From contig OX419761.1 in assembly GCA_948567375.1 (NCBI GenBank), positions 32,960,243 through 33,024,242 on the forward strand: a DNA stretch of 64,000 nucleotides, given 5' to 3'. Shown in pieces: positions 10,405 through 22,946 of the stretch. A model generated the notes under the pieces. That model did no database searches. It had not been told where the DNA came from and saw only the letters and a program-made list of their open reading frames with translations. The position numbers and the translations under genes are program-made. The DNA comes from Lunularia cruciata (lineage: Eukaryota > Streptophyta > Marchantiopsida > Lunulariales > Lunulariaceae). How positions within the stretch are numbered: the stretch's first letter is position 1; each line of letters opens with the position of its first letter.

Positions 10405-12937
10405 TGAGAAACCAACTTCGGGACGTCTGTCTGTTTCTACTCAATGACCTGTTAAGGGTTCCCGGACCACATATAGCGGCACGAGACCCGCAATATCTTT
10501 GTCGTCAAGTCCAGTAATTCAGAGATGCAGAAATTACTGAAATGAAATCTCGCTCGTGTCGGCGTGGAAAATTCACTCTTTTCATTAGGCTCTATATAGT
10601 AGACAAACCGTGCGATCACAATCGTATGGGTCGTATCTTCCGCTTAGACCAAACAAATAGGATTACTGAGCAGGTAATTTTGTACAAATTTTACAAATAA
10701 CCGCGCCATCACGGAGTAGGGTTGATGAAACATAGGACCCACGTCTTCAAGATCAGTCAATATAACCCCGGCTACAGTTTACCACTGTAGTCAAGATAAC
10801 CTATACCGCCGGTCATGCATTTAGCTAAACCAGCCAAAACAGAGCCAAGCCTCATCTCCGTATTACTGCAGGGAACGAACGCTTTTCCTCCAGGAGTGGA
10901 CTCCACGATTGATTTGAATGTTACCTGACACGGCAGCAGTTTTTACCTTCTTGATAGGTAGACATCCCTTTTCATCCCTCTAGCGGGGCCGCGTGAACTA
11001 CCGTGGAGTGAATCTTACCCTGGTGAAGAACACTGAACTTGCCCTTGCTGACGCCAGTCCTGACACCGGAGGTGAACGAGGGATATCCGGTTAATAGGAC
11101 CCACATTTGAATGGCAGGCCCCAACCCGACTTCCCATGTTCTACTGATTTCCCTTCCTCCTGTGTGTTTCGTTCCTCTGCCTCGCACCTCGGTGCAGTGC
11201 AATGTGCAGTAGAGAGAGCACATCTTCAAATCGTGTAGTTTTTCCGTGATTTCCACTTTATCCATTCCCTTCTTCTTGTGGATGTACAGCATTATGCGTA
11301 TCCTCACTGTTGTAGTTGGACTTTCTCCGCCGGTTGTTATTATCTTCAGATAGGAGAAGAAAGGTAAGCTCATGACTGATTAATGCTGCGTTTCTTGTAA
11401 TCCTTACGGTGCTGCATAGTGTTTAAATGACTCGCACGAGGATAGAGGCTAAGCTGTGGTAGCTGCGGACGGGTAGAAGTAGCAATGTCGGCGTTCGTGG
11501 TACGCACCTGGTTTGTTGTCTGGCTTTCTTCTGTCAGTTACATTGTTTGTTTGTTGATGGCAGGATATATTGATAAAATTGATTTCAGCTCGGGCGTAAG
11601 TCGGACTGAGGATAGAGAGCGAGTTTGCGCGGTCATGCGATGTAACCCGCATTGTTGATTGAGTGCCTCTTTGGAATTTCTGCAGTTGGTTCGGACATTC
11701 TTGGTATGGCGGAAAGTGAGTGCGATAAATATCCTGGAGATGTTTGTGGCAGCATTGTGCACTGCTTTGCCACGATCGACGAGGATGTAGTCGTGGGATA
11801 AGCTTTGGCCCGTTCGTCTTGGAAGAAGTTCTCGTCTGGGTGTGGAAAGACGCCTTTTGGTGAACGCACAGTCGCAGATACTGGAAAAGCAGCGGTGATT
11901 TGAGGGGAGGCAGGACCTTGATGAGTCGCCGATGTACAGAATGGTACTGGTGAAGAGTCCTGGATAGTTCGTTGCTGCTATGAGGGTAACAAGCATGCCA
12001 CTATTTGGTCATTAGCAGACAATTTCAACCAGAGCAGGCGTTACAAAGTGACTGCCTGTTGCATCCTTTTTTGGTGGCATCTTCGTACAGACAAGAATCA
12101 GAAGAAAATTTGAAACACTGCTCGTGACGAAATTTGTGTACAGTTCATTTTTGCAACTACGTACATAGAAGTTCATCAATAGCACCCTTGTGATGAGTGA
12201 TGCTTAGCAGGTACCCGCTTCCGAAAGAAGCTGCGTAAAGAAGTGGATGTGGAGCAAGTCATTTTTTATCTGGCGAACTACTATCGCGTGCTCGAGGTGA
12301 AGCGACAGAAGTATGTGAGAAGCCCACATGGTAGGCTAGCGGGTCGTAAAATCTGAAAGTCCAAGGAATTTTGAGGCTATAGTAAGACTTCGGAAGGTCA
12401 AGGTGTGGTGGAATCTCCATGTGGATAGAGTTTTAGGACGCAATGCGCCGCAGCATCTCGACCTTAAGCAATACCTTTGTCGCACCTTTTGAATGCGATT
12501 TTCGCTCGGGCTCACAGTGCAGGAGCTTACGGAACTCTTGATTCAGGAGGTTCACCTCATGTGAAGGAAGGCCGACAGGATGATTTTCGAGAGACATGCT
12601 AACACGCGACAATCTCATGCGTGCATTTCCGTTCCATCAGCGGCATCATCACGCACATGCGGAGAAGAATTTACATTGTTCACGAACTCGTCCTTCAATC
12701 AGAGTGCACGACATTATTTTGGCTATTAGCCTTTCAATGAAAAGGTGGCTTGCTATAGACTATCTTCGTTTACGAGTGCAACAAAATTGTTGCTGGACCA
12801 GTACAGGTTACGTTTTGAGCTGACTTCGATTTTGTAGAAACTTAACAGGTTCCGACGGCCCCGATTTGCCCCCCGGATATTAGCCTTTAATCTAGCTTGA
12901 CAGTATCTTAGAAATTTGGGACAAGCCGTATGTACCA
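10405..12937. other. Upstream/intergenic region of the glycosyltransferase gene
   Basis: No transposon similarity was found here and base composition is like that of the host gene, so this is probably native gene-space DNA. It should contain the promoter and 5' untranslated region of the gene starting at 12938, but I could not place a convincing TATA box or upstream exon. On the minus strand, 11538-11996 is open for 152 codons, and a second minus frame overlapping it is open for about 110 codons with a Ser/Pro/Thr-rich composition. Another minus frame is open at 10972-11373. None has a recognisable domain, and I do not call them genes. Confidence 0.4.
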
Positions 12938-15900
12938 ATGCGGGAATTAAGCTCTCAAGCCTCTCGAGGAGGTGCTGCATGGAACGACCGCCCGAGCACT
13001 ATGAGAGGCACTGGTCTCGCTTTGAAGCGATCCCAATCCCTCACCCCCGATCGTTCTACAGATCGATCAAGTGTGCAGAACGGGTCTTCCAATGGCTGTC
13101 ATAATCACATGGAGCATGGGGACAGAGAGGCTGTTCCTCTAGTGTTTAAAGGGAAGGGCACTCCCGCTAGGTTGAATAAAACAGAGAAGAACGAAAGCGG
13201 CTGCTTTCGAAATAGCAGACTTGTGCTGATTAGATTGTTGATTACCTTCATGTTAGCATGTTTCGTAGCCTTGACCTTGATGCAAGGTTCCATTATGATG
13301 CTTCTCAAGCACACAGACTTTTTGACAGTTCCTGAAGGTGATAGTTCGAAGGATTCCGAAAGCCTCACAGTGAGGTATACTCACGTAACCGAGGGAAGTC
13401 CCTACTGCGAAAGAGCTGTGTGGCTTGCAACAATTAATTTCACGGAGCATCTTCCAAGAAAGTCGTCTCTGCAAGAGCTATCCACCTTGGGGCGGTTTCC
13501 TCGTCGTCCTCCTCGCCTCGCAATGGTAGTGTAACTAAGCGCCTATTGTGGTGCTAGAACTTCCGGTGTACTAACATCCTTTAAGATCAATACCAGAGAG
13601 TTTCTGAAATTGGTTTGCCTCTGAATCAAGAAGGAAGGTCAAAGTTGATCTCTAGTTTCAGTAATGTGCATTGGGTAGCTACGGGAAAATTTCAGCTTTG
13701 GACTCAGCTGAAGTGGGGGCTAGAATTGGAGACATGAAACATGAAATTGGAGATTAGGGGGTAAAATTTGATTTCATCTATCTCTTTGATTCCGCTTATC
13801 GTGGCTGGAGTTTTGTCTTGCTGTCAACATCGGGAGGATATAAAATGCTTCCATGCCCATTACAGGGGTCTTGCTTCTTTTTTCTCTATCTAGTTTCTGA
13901 GGTGAATACACGGATTACGGTGACTGCAGATTTGCCCCAATCTCGGAGTAATTCCAGATTCGCTCTACCTTATCACAGTTGCTAGGGGCTTGCAATGGCT
14001 TGGTTACGACCTTGAGGTAAGGAATTTCTATCCTCTGTCCTGTGGAGGCAAGTATCATAGTGATCACTTGTGATTGATCGGCTTATTTTAACTAGACCGC
14101 TTATTTTAACTAGACTTATCTGGCGTGAAGAGCTTAGGTCTGCATCTTTTAGAACATATCCTTCACAAATTCCTGAAGGATGCGAAGGTCCTTTGAGTTT
14201 GTATCAGACTTAAAGAACAGTTTACTTGAAATTCTATGGACTTAAAAAATTGGGAGCTCCTAGTACCTGCGCTCCTGCAAGGCCTGAAAACTCAGTAAAA
14301 TATTCCCATCAGCTGTAAAGAATTTAGATATAGTTGAGCATCCAAAATGACAAGGCATCCAAGGTCATTCGTCTGGTTGCTTGTATGTACTATTTGTCTA
14401 AAGGCATTTCTGCAGGTGAGTTCTTGTCTTGCTACAGACGGCAGGAAAGGTTATGACCTTGATTTCTTTGTCTCGAATTAGGTTTATAACTCTGAAGATA
14501 AGGCAGCCATCACGGTTGCTGCCAAAGAGCTCTTTATAAGCTGAATATGGTTTCGTGTGGCCTTAAAGATAAGTCCGGCTGATTGTGTCGTGAGTTTCCA
14601 TGCAGTTGTATGCTCGGCAAGATGGGCACCTGCGATCGGCTTGGGAGGACATTGGTGTCCGCATTAATTTTGTCCTCGAGAACGGGAGCAGCACTTCAGT
14701 AGACTGGTCAAAGTAAGACACTGACCCTTCACGCTTTACTTGTGGGCCCAAAGCTAAATTCCCATCTAAAACTTGCATCTCCAAACTTCTGCTCACAAAT
14801 TACAATGTTCCCGTTTTGGTTCAGTTTTGAAGGAGTTATTGCGGTCTCGCTTGATGCCAAGAAGATTCTTGCGAGGTGAGTTACATGTACATTAGCTTGA
14901 GTGAATCAAAAGCGAATCACCTGAAGACTTGAATATGTCGTCGTTCACGTTTAGTTGCGTCGGGTCTGTCCTCAGTGGGTCCTATGTGGACTTCTGCTCT
15001 CATTTTACCTGTATCATTGTTGACGTCATTTTAGTTCCACTGTTTTTGAAGTGGTATATCTTAGGCTATGGAGTTGAAGCTCTGGTACTTGTCAGGCGTT
15101 CAGCTGTAGTCCTGGAGCAAGCAGATCATTGTGCTGCTCATTTCAAACCCTGTGATGAGCACCAGTGGCTCTAACCTTGACATTGATAATCTAGTAGCTA
15201 ACCGATACACATGTTATCCGCAGTTGAGGAAATTGCATATCAAAGTTGAATCCAGTTAGATGTGTTTCAATGTAGCATTTCTAGGAACATAAGGCTTTCA
15301 AGCGTTGTGCTGAGCATGTTGAGGGTCTGTCAGTCTTGCGCAGGACCCATTTGTAGATATAGCAGTAATTTGGACAGTTCAGGAGAGTTTAGTGCTGGAC
15401 CGAGTTACTGAATTCAATTCAACGGCCGAGCTCAGAATCGTTCTGGATAGCTGGCAAGAAGTTTTCAACAGGAGTTCAGTAGTTGTTTTCCCCAATTACT
15501 ATCTTCCTGTAAGTGAAGACGTCTCAAACATTCTTGATCTTTTTGCAAACGTAACTTCCCTCGCATAGTGAACGAATCGGAGTTGTGCGAGATTGCTTTC
15601 ATGGAAATTGGTGCATCTTTTAAACACTGGAATCAATTTCCTTCCCAAAGTAAGCTGATTAGGACCGGCGGAATTCTCGTGTTGCATGAAAAACAGATGG
15701 TCTATAAGGAGTTTTACAACGAGAAGTTTTACGTGATTCCTGGGTCTCCTTGGGACGTTTGGGAGGCAGAGCAGTATATGATGACTCACCGAAGACAAGA
15801 CGTCCGTGCCAAGTTTAGACTACGCTCTGATGAATTCGCCATCGTGGTGGTTGGAACCCCATGCGTCTACAAGGGCATCTGGATGGAGCATGCCCTGATA

Positions 15901-18900
15901 ATGGAAGCAGTAGTCACCTTAATCTCGTCCGATTCCACCCTGGAAGATGCTACGCAGGGAACTGTACGCATATTTATATTGGGGCACGGCAATTCGACGA
16001 GTGCTTACAAAGATGCCTTACAGGTTAGTTATCAGGAAGCGTTCTCATGTATTTTGCCATTTGTATGATGGTCAAAGTTCTCATGTTATTTTGTATTTCC
16101 TGCAGAACAGAATGTTTTCAGCCTTTAAGGACCGTGAGTCCAAACCTCATAACATAAATTAATGATATAAATGTCATTCAGGTGATGTCTCAGCATGTAG
16201 GACTACCAAATGGACTAGTCCAGCATGTCGGAGTTGAGGAGGATGTACACGGACTACTCTGGATCGCAGACACCGTTGTATATGCATCTATTTTGGAGGA
16301 GCATGCGTTTCCTCCTATTCTCATTCGTGCGATGACTTTCGAACGTCCTATAGTTGTCCCTGAGCTTGGTGTTATCCGTCAACATGTAAGTTATCGTCTT
16401 TCTTCCCAGATAGTATTAAACTCTGTTTGAGGAATGTGGTTTCATAAAGGCCGGATACCCTGAGATAAGTCAGCTGTGAGCTGTTTGAGCAGCAATGAGG
16501 ATTTTGAAGTCGAGTATTAATAAATACATGCATCATACTCGTGTTGCTTTTTAAAAACTGGGTGATAACTGGGCTTTTGAACAGATCGTTGACGGACACA
16601 CTGGTTTTCTATTTCCTGCCGGAGATGAGGAGGCCCTAGGACGAGTGCTCGTGGATTTAAGATCTCATCCTGAGCTAAGCCGCAAAATTGCTTCGGAAGG
16701 CAAGTCTCTCGCACGCGACTTGCTGGCCGGTGATGCCGTTCTTGGTTATGGGCATTTACTGGAAAAGCTGTTGGACTTTCCTGAGGATGCACAATTACCA
16801 CGTCTTACAGAAGACATACAAGCTCTGATTCCCCAAGGTTGGAGATGGGATCTTTTAGGTGAAATAACAACAGTGGTAGAGAACACAACCGTTAAGGATT
16901 TGCTGTATTTGAAGTCGGAAACCGACCTTAAACCTCTGGAGGACGATTCAGACAATTTTGACCTGGAGAAATATACTATGGACGACTTTGATTGGCTTGA
17001 TGAGAAAGATTGGGAGCAGGAGAAAGTAGCTTTTGACTCAGGGTTGGAAGAGCGCGTTGAGGAGGATGAGGTAACCATCTGTGAATGCTAGCACTTTCAG
17101 GTTCCATTACCTTCATAGCTGAGAGCTCCACAAAATTGACAAGTAACATAAAGTAAATGACAGGTACTGACTTACGGAGATTCAGTTATTCAAAATCGAG
17201 TAGTGAAGGTCAAGAAAGAAACTATATCATGCTCCTGGAGGAAAACACTATCCGAACTCTTGATTCTTACTCGTGTGTGACGTGAATTCGTTTGATGTTT
17301 AATAGCTGACGGACAGGATGGAGGTTATTCACACTTCATTCGAAGATGTCAGCAAGTATGTCAAGAAGACGGAGACTCGGCTGCAGAAAGAAGATCACCG
17401 TGAAAGAGATAATTTGGAGGTTGAAAGGGTGGGGCAACCTCTCATAATCTACGAGACTTTCCGTGGATCTGGAGCCTGGAGTTTCTTGCATCGTGAACAT
17501 CTTCTATACCAAGGTCTTAGCCTTGTAAGTTTCCCGATCCTTTTTTCTTGACATTAAATTTAGCCCTCGGGTGGTTGTCATTGAATTATGAATATTAGCG
17601 AACGACGTTTGTCCTGGATAAGGTGACGCTATCACTTACTATGACGAGTTCATCGTGCAGTCAACCAAGGGGAAGAGGGTAGAAGCGGATGACATAGATG
17701 GCCAGGCGCGACTGCCTCTTCTGAATGACTCATACTACCGTGACGTCCTTTGTGAATTTGGGGGCTTCTTTGCAATGGGGAGCTACATTGATCGAGTGCA
17801 CAGGAACACATGGATCGGATTCCAACCTTGGCGTGCAGCCAGCCAAAAGGTATTAAAAGCGAGGCTGTATTTGAACCCTTCTTGGTCAGTGAATCATTTT
17901 GGATTGCGCTTTCTCGTCTTAGAAGCATTTGTATTATTGGGTTGATTGGCTCAATGATCGGGTTTCCTCACGGGGGAAACCGCGTATTAAGATTTTACGT
18001 TTACCCTCGAAGGGAAGGTTTCGGAGCATATAGACGTAGTTGTCTGCTTCTGATGTATTAGTCTGGGACATGTTTCACGCAAGTATGGTCTGCCTACTTA
18101 GATGATTATTTCAATCATAATTGTTTGCAGGTGGCCCTAACATCAGTAGCCGAGACAAAATTATTGCGTGCTGTTACTTTAGGCTCAGATGGCGACGCTC
18201 TTTATTTCTGGTCTCAGTCGGATGCAGAGCTCCCCCAAGACTTTTGGGAAATGTGCGACGCCCTCAATGGTGGCAATTGCAGGTATGTTCTGATGACAGA
18301 GAGATATTGCTTTACGTTTTCATTACAACTTTCAAAGTAGAAGCTGTTAACGAAAAGAATGTCTTCAATTTACGGTAAAAGTTTTTTAATTTAACACAGA
18401 GACTTGGTGGGAACTAACCTGCAGGATCAGTAGATGGGCATCTTTATGTCCTTTTATCTTACAAATTTGTTTTTTAAACCTCTCTATGTGACGAGTGAAA
18501 CAGCGAGCCCTTAAGGCTGTGTGTTCTATTTCTAAATGCATAAGCCTGGATAAGGTTGAACTGTGTTCTATCCTACAGAACGGTTTTCCGGGAAACTTTC
18601 AAGCGGATGTATGGACTTCCAGCAAGTTGGTTACGACTGCCTCCTATGCCAACACATGGAGGCACCTGGTCTACTAGACATTGTTGGGCATTGCCGACTT
18701 CATCCTTTCTGGAATTTGTAAGGTTTGCCAGGTAAGTGTCGAGCCTAGATTCAGTGACATTATCATTTTGCGTCAGCTGGATTAGTTCTGACCTGGCTCA
18801 TACATTTAAGTAGGGAACTGATTGCGTTCTGATCTCTCCTTGTTCATAAAAGAAATCACTGATTTTGCACATTAGTCTGCTCTATCGTCACACAGGATGA

Positions 18901-19760
18901 CTTTTAGAAAACCTCTTTGCAGCGTCTGATGTGTCTATATGGGTATTCAGAATATTTGTAGCTGCTTTAGACGCTGAACATTACGAGGAACACCATGATG
19001 GAGGAATATGCTGTTTGAGCAGGTCTAAGGCTGAGGTACGCAATGTGCCACCATTTCTACTCAATAAGCGAGCTTTTACTCTTACTCGGATTTTTGCTTT
19101 GTGCTAGTGCGCCTTGTCTTTCTCAAGCGCATGCGAATCTTGGCTTCGATGTACTCTTGGACTCTCCTTTCCTATTCATTTCGAAGCACCAGCGGTTCCT
19201 TAGATGTTCAAAAGTGTCCTTGCACTTTATGAGCTCCAGATGTTTTGTAATTGAGACAACTTATCAGTAAACGTGAAAATGGACGTAAGCCTGAGTCTCA
19301 CTCAGAATGTACTGTGTGCATACAGGGTCAACATTGCTACTGTCGACTCCTGGAAGGTCTTGTAAATGTCTGGGCATATCACAGCGCCAGAAGGATGATC
19401 TATCTAGACCCAGAGTTGGGGACCATGCGAGAGCAGCACTCTCTTGAAACTCGCAAAGGTACAATGTGGTATAAGTTTTTCCAACGAGATTTACTAAGAA
19501 GTATGGACGAAGATTTGGCTGAAGAGTTTGACGACGACAAATCGAACGAACGTTCGATATGGGCGCTGACTGGTGAGGTCTTTTGGCAAGGGACTCTTGA
19601 TAAAGAAAGGCAAGAAAGATATCGAAATAAGTTGGAAAAGAAACGTCGGCAGTTAGAAAGGCAGGCTCGTCAGAGCAAGTATAAGCAAAAACCTATTGGT
19701 AAGGCCCTCAAGTCGGAAGGTAAGTCAGGAATTGTAATGAGGAAAATTCGTCTCTCATGA
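12938..19760 (+). CDS. Plant family-1 glycosyltransferase, 14 exons, predicted type II membrane protein
   Basis: Exons by my reading: 12938-13525, 13930-14016, 14606-14712, 14825-14875, 15334-15508, 15697-16023, 16182-16385, 16585-17070, 17306-17524, 17661-17849, 18131-18282, 18579-18731, 18951-19035 and 19326-19760. All introns are GT-AG and keep the frame, giving about 1085 residues. The start is the first ATG after an in-frame stop at 12893. Residues 95-123 form one hydrophobic segment after a basic, Ser-rich N-terminus, fitting a Golgi signal anchor. The middle has EFYNEKFYVIPGSPWDV, VGTPCVYKGIWMEHAL and YASILEEHAFPPILIRAM, the nucleotide-sugar-binding half of a GT-B fold. The C-terminal half has GFQPWRAA, DALYFWSQ, NVWAYHSARRMIYLDPE and SMDEDLAEEFDDD, then a Lys/Arg-rich coiled tail. 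This arrangement matches a conserved plant family of about 1000 residues with unknown sugar and acceptor. The second acidic residue of the EX7E motif is Arg. The exon 1 end could be 13528, and the GTAAGT at 19720 could be a further donor. Confidence 0.88.
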
Positions 19761-22047
19761 CGTCGTTAGTCAATCCTTTCCTTTCTACAAGTGATGCGTA
19801 GTACTGGTCAACACAACAGCCATGAAACAATCGTGTGCGTCGGTCCCTATGTTGATACAAGATGCTGAACTCCGGCCCAAGCCTCGAATGGGACCGCTCC
19901 CTGAGAATAGCCCTCCTCCACTAATTGTATCTCGGCTGTCAATAGTTACGTTGATCATCATTCATTATAGCTGAGCTGTAGTTGTGAGTTTTAGATACTG
20001 TGAAGCCATCGCGTGGCGCAAACCATTTTTGCGTGCCTGGCAAGTTCCTACACCGGCGTCTCCGAAGTGGAGTTAGGCGAAAGTTTATTCCGAGGGATTA
20101 TGCCATGGGTTCTCGCCTAAATGTATCTGTAAATATTGTGTAACATTTTTTGCAGATTGGCTGGAGTCAATCGATGCGAACAAACAAATCTCGTATAGAA
20201 AGCATGTTGGGCCATATGTGGTCAGATTGTTCATAGTATTTGTATCCTGTAGGATCTACCGTAGGCACATCTCATATTTTGTGGAATGGGACAGAAGAAA
20301 CTAAAGTTCTCAACATGCATGTTCTACCTCATGTGATCCTACAAGCATGATTTAATCCGCAGAACGTTAAGCGAAGATAACTTCCCCCTTGCATCGATTA
20401 TTGATAGGCTTTGCGTAGCAGGGGCTTGGTAATGAACTCGTAAGCTACGTACGTGGGTGATGTTGGATAAGTTTCCGAGGTCATAAGGCTACCCTGAACT
20501 TATTCTTACGGTATTGTCATTATACATGGGTCCAATGCCTCTTGCAAGTATTAGGGTGCTTCAGAAATAGTTTTGTCGGATGGCCGCTGGATAAATAACA
20601 AACTTGTGAATTAAGTTTAGTGAACTCTGTAAGGAGATGAGATGATAGTAAATGGATGAATCTTACATTGTGATCCGGAGTATCTAGTGTAAATTATGTT
20701 CATTTATAAGAATCAGACATTATTATTATTATATATTACTGATGTTTAGGTTTGTTATATTGAATTGAACGATTGTCAAGAGGTGAGGTGGTTTTTTGAG
20801 AGGGTTATCTTATTTTTGGTGGTGATTTTTATAGGGTGATTTATGAAATTTTTTTGTGTATCTAAAATGCTGCATTCAGTTATTCAAATTCATCATTTGT
20901 GTACAAATGCTCTTGTTTGTTAGTTAAATTATTGGGTTTTGTAATGTCACATTGGTGTGGTGGTTCATTTTTATAATTTAGTATGGCAAGGAAGATAATG
21001 CCAGTAATGGAAAATGATTTGTGTCGCTTGAGGAGAACCAAGAAATTGATTGAAGGTTGAGGACTTTTACTCCAAAGGATAACAAAATTTAGCAATGAGA
21101 GATTAAGTATCTAAATACGATGCAGATTTGGGTGCCACCAATGGCTAGGGGGCATCGATGTGCATCATCGAGGGGGTTGTAAGTGAAAATTTTATTTAAT
21201 CCTAAATTAATACACTATACCGGGTGGTAAGAGTGGTTGACTAGATTCACCCTAAACTAGACATTTTATTAACTTTAAATTATAATTAGTATTTATCGGT
21301 GTACCATTGGAAAATTCTATATCCTTTATTTTCTACTATCCATATATTATAGAGTTTATTAATAATAAAGAACTTGGCCGAAGATTCATTAATGTGTCCT
21401 TTTCTTCCTCCAACTTGCACTCCATACCAATTTAGTTAATGTTTCAAAAATATACAAAACTTCAAAAAATTATTTCTAAAACCCCCTTTTATTATGGCAT
21501 AAATTCAACATGTCCCATGGATGAACGATTGATTTCTTCCTTGCCTAGTCAGGACACTTCCTGACTATGGCACCCGACATAGACGAGGTCTTTCCAGTAA
21601 AGAAAGCAGTTTCTTGACGCAACTTCTTTTACGCGCTGTCTAATTGCGTGGTTTTAGAGAAACCTGCGTATCTGCACGCCCTTTTGTTTCCACAAATCAT
21701 AAAGTTTGTAATTAGTTATGGACATAGCACTTTCCCCCGTGATTTAACCCTTTACACAAGGGACACGCTCCTGGTCTTGGTATCTTCAAATGAACGCTAG
21801 TCCCCCGAGATTTTCAATCTTGTGAGGAGACTCCACGTTATTGAAAAGAAGAAACTAAAATCTAGAGTCCCCGGATCGATGCATCCCCAAGATTTGATCT
21901 CGTCCACAAAGCCGAAACAAGCTGTACGAGAAATTGTAAATGAAGAATAAGTACCTACTTTTGTTTCTAGGAAGATGAACTAGAAGAATAGAAAACTATT
22001 TAAGTTGAAAGCATGATAATATTTGGTTCTATTCATTACTCATTGAT
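19761..22047. other. Downstream of the glycosyltransferase gene; no further gene recognised
   Basis: The first few hundred bases should hold the 3' untranslated region. No clear poly(A) signal could be singled out. From about 20.7 kb the sequence becomes AT-rich with runs such as TATTATTATTATATATTA. I see no motif-bearing open frame and no similarity to the transposons named elsewhere in this window. Confidence 0.45.
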
Positions 22048-22484
22048 ATCCCTCTTAGGACTTATCCTTGTATTGCTTGATGGGGTCTCCTCATCAAGAA
22101 GAAATCAAGATGATTTTCCTTCTTGCTATCCTATGTGTGCTGTATCCCAAAGTATTTCTAGTCAAATACTAAACAACATTTTATAGCGAGATTAGAATTT
22201 TCGATAGAAGAATAGAAAGCTGTTCAAATTGAAAGCATGATAATATTAGAGGACTAATACAAGTGATCTCATATAAATATAGTGTGGTTAAGGATGGTTG
22301 CTTTCCTCAATGTTTATATATTTCTAATGCTTTTGATTCAACTTGTTTAGTAATTGATCAGAAATCCTGTGTGTGTTGGGTGGTGACGCGACACATAGGA
22401 TAAGGATTACGGAAGATCCTATCTTGATTTCTTCTTGATGTGATCTTCCCATCAAGCCGTACAAAGATAAGTTCTAAAAGGGAT
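22048..22484. repeat. Small inverted-repeat element related to the LINE tail unit
   Basis: The ends are inverted: ATCCCTCTTAGGACTTATCC at 22048 against GATAAGTTCTAAAAGGGAT ending at 22484. Just inside each end is a copy, in opposite orientation, of the same unit: CCTTGTA, then CTTGATGGG with a complementary CATCAAG, AGAAATCAAGAT and CCTATGTG. This unit is recognisably like the LINE tail at 9859-10404. It has no coding capacity. It could be a MITE-like or SINE-like foldback element. No target duplication was clear. Confidence 0.6.
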
Positions 22485-22599
22485 GTAGATTATAAATATA
22501 ACCAACTTTCTATCGGAGCTAGAGTAGAATGAGAGTCATGACTTTCATACTTAACTTTTATAAACAAGAGCTATCAAAATCCTAGGAGGTATAATCTAA

Positions 22600-22946
22600 G
22601 ATGTAAAAAATTTAATATTGGGATATGGATTCTAATTAGGAAATTTATAGTACTATTAAGTTAGTACATGCAAAATATAACTAAAGAGAGGTAGAACTAG
22701 CATATGCATATATGTATATGAATTCTAAAGATATTATAGAAACATCCAAGAAGATCTTTTGCAAGAAGTTTCAATAAAATTTTCTAAGGTGGAGTAACTT
22801 GTATGCCAAATAAAAGGTTTTTTTAGCTTGTACACCAAATAAACTATTAGCTTAATTTTTACTCCATAAAATATGACTTCCAAGAAAAAATTTCTTTAGA
22901 AGTTTTTATTAGGAGTCTTGTATCTAGTTTATCTAGAAATACATAC
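22600..22946 (+). repeat. Decayed LTR fragment of the A/B chromovirus family
   Basis: Collinear similarity to the element B 3' LTR (45.37-45.77 kb): AGAGGTAGAACTAGC, CATCCAAGAAGATCTT, GTAACTTGTATGCCAAA, TTAGCTTGTACACCAAAT and TAGGAGTCTTGTA occur in the same order. Both ends are eroded, and no internal region adjoins it, so it is a truncated or solo LTR. Confidence 0.65.

Noticed and set aside
10200-10415. 71-codon minus-strand ORF as a gene
   Set aside because: It runs through the tandem LINE tail units and its repeated peptide simply reflects the 65-bp duplication.
10972-11373. 133-codon minus-strand ORF as a gene
   Set aside because: No recognised domain, no supporting neighbouring exons; kept only as part of the unassigned upstream region.
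16105-16132. A small extra exon after CTGCAG reading NRMFSAFKD in the glycosyltransferase gene
   Set aside because: It breaks the frame into the next exon, and joining 16023 directly to 16182 gives an uninterrupted family-like sequence of the expected length.
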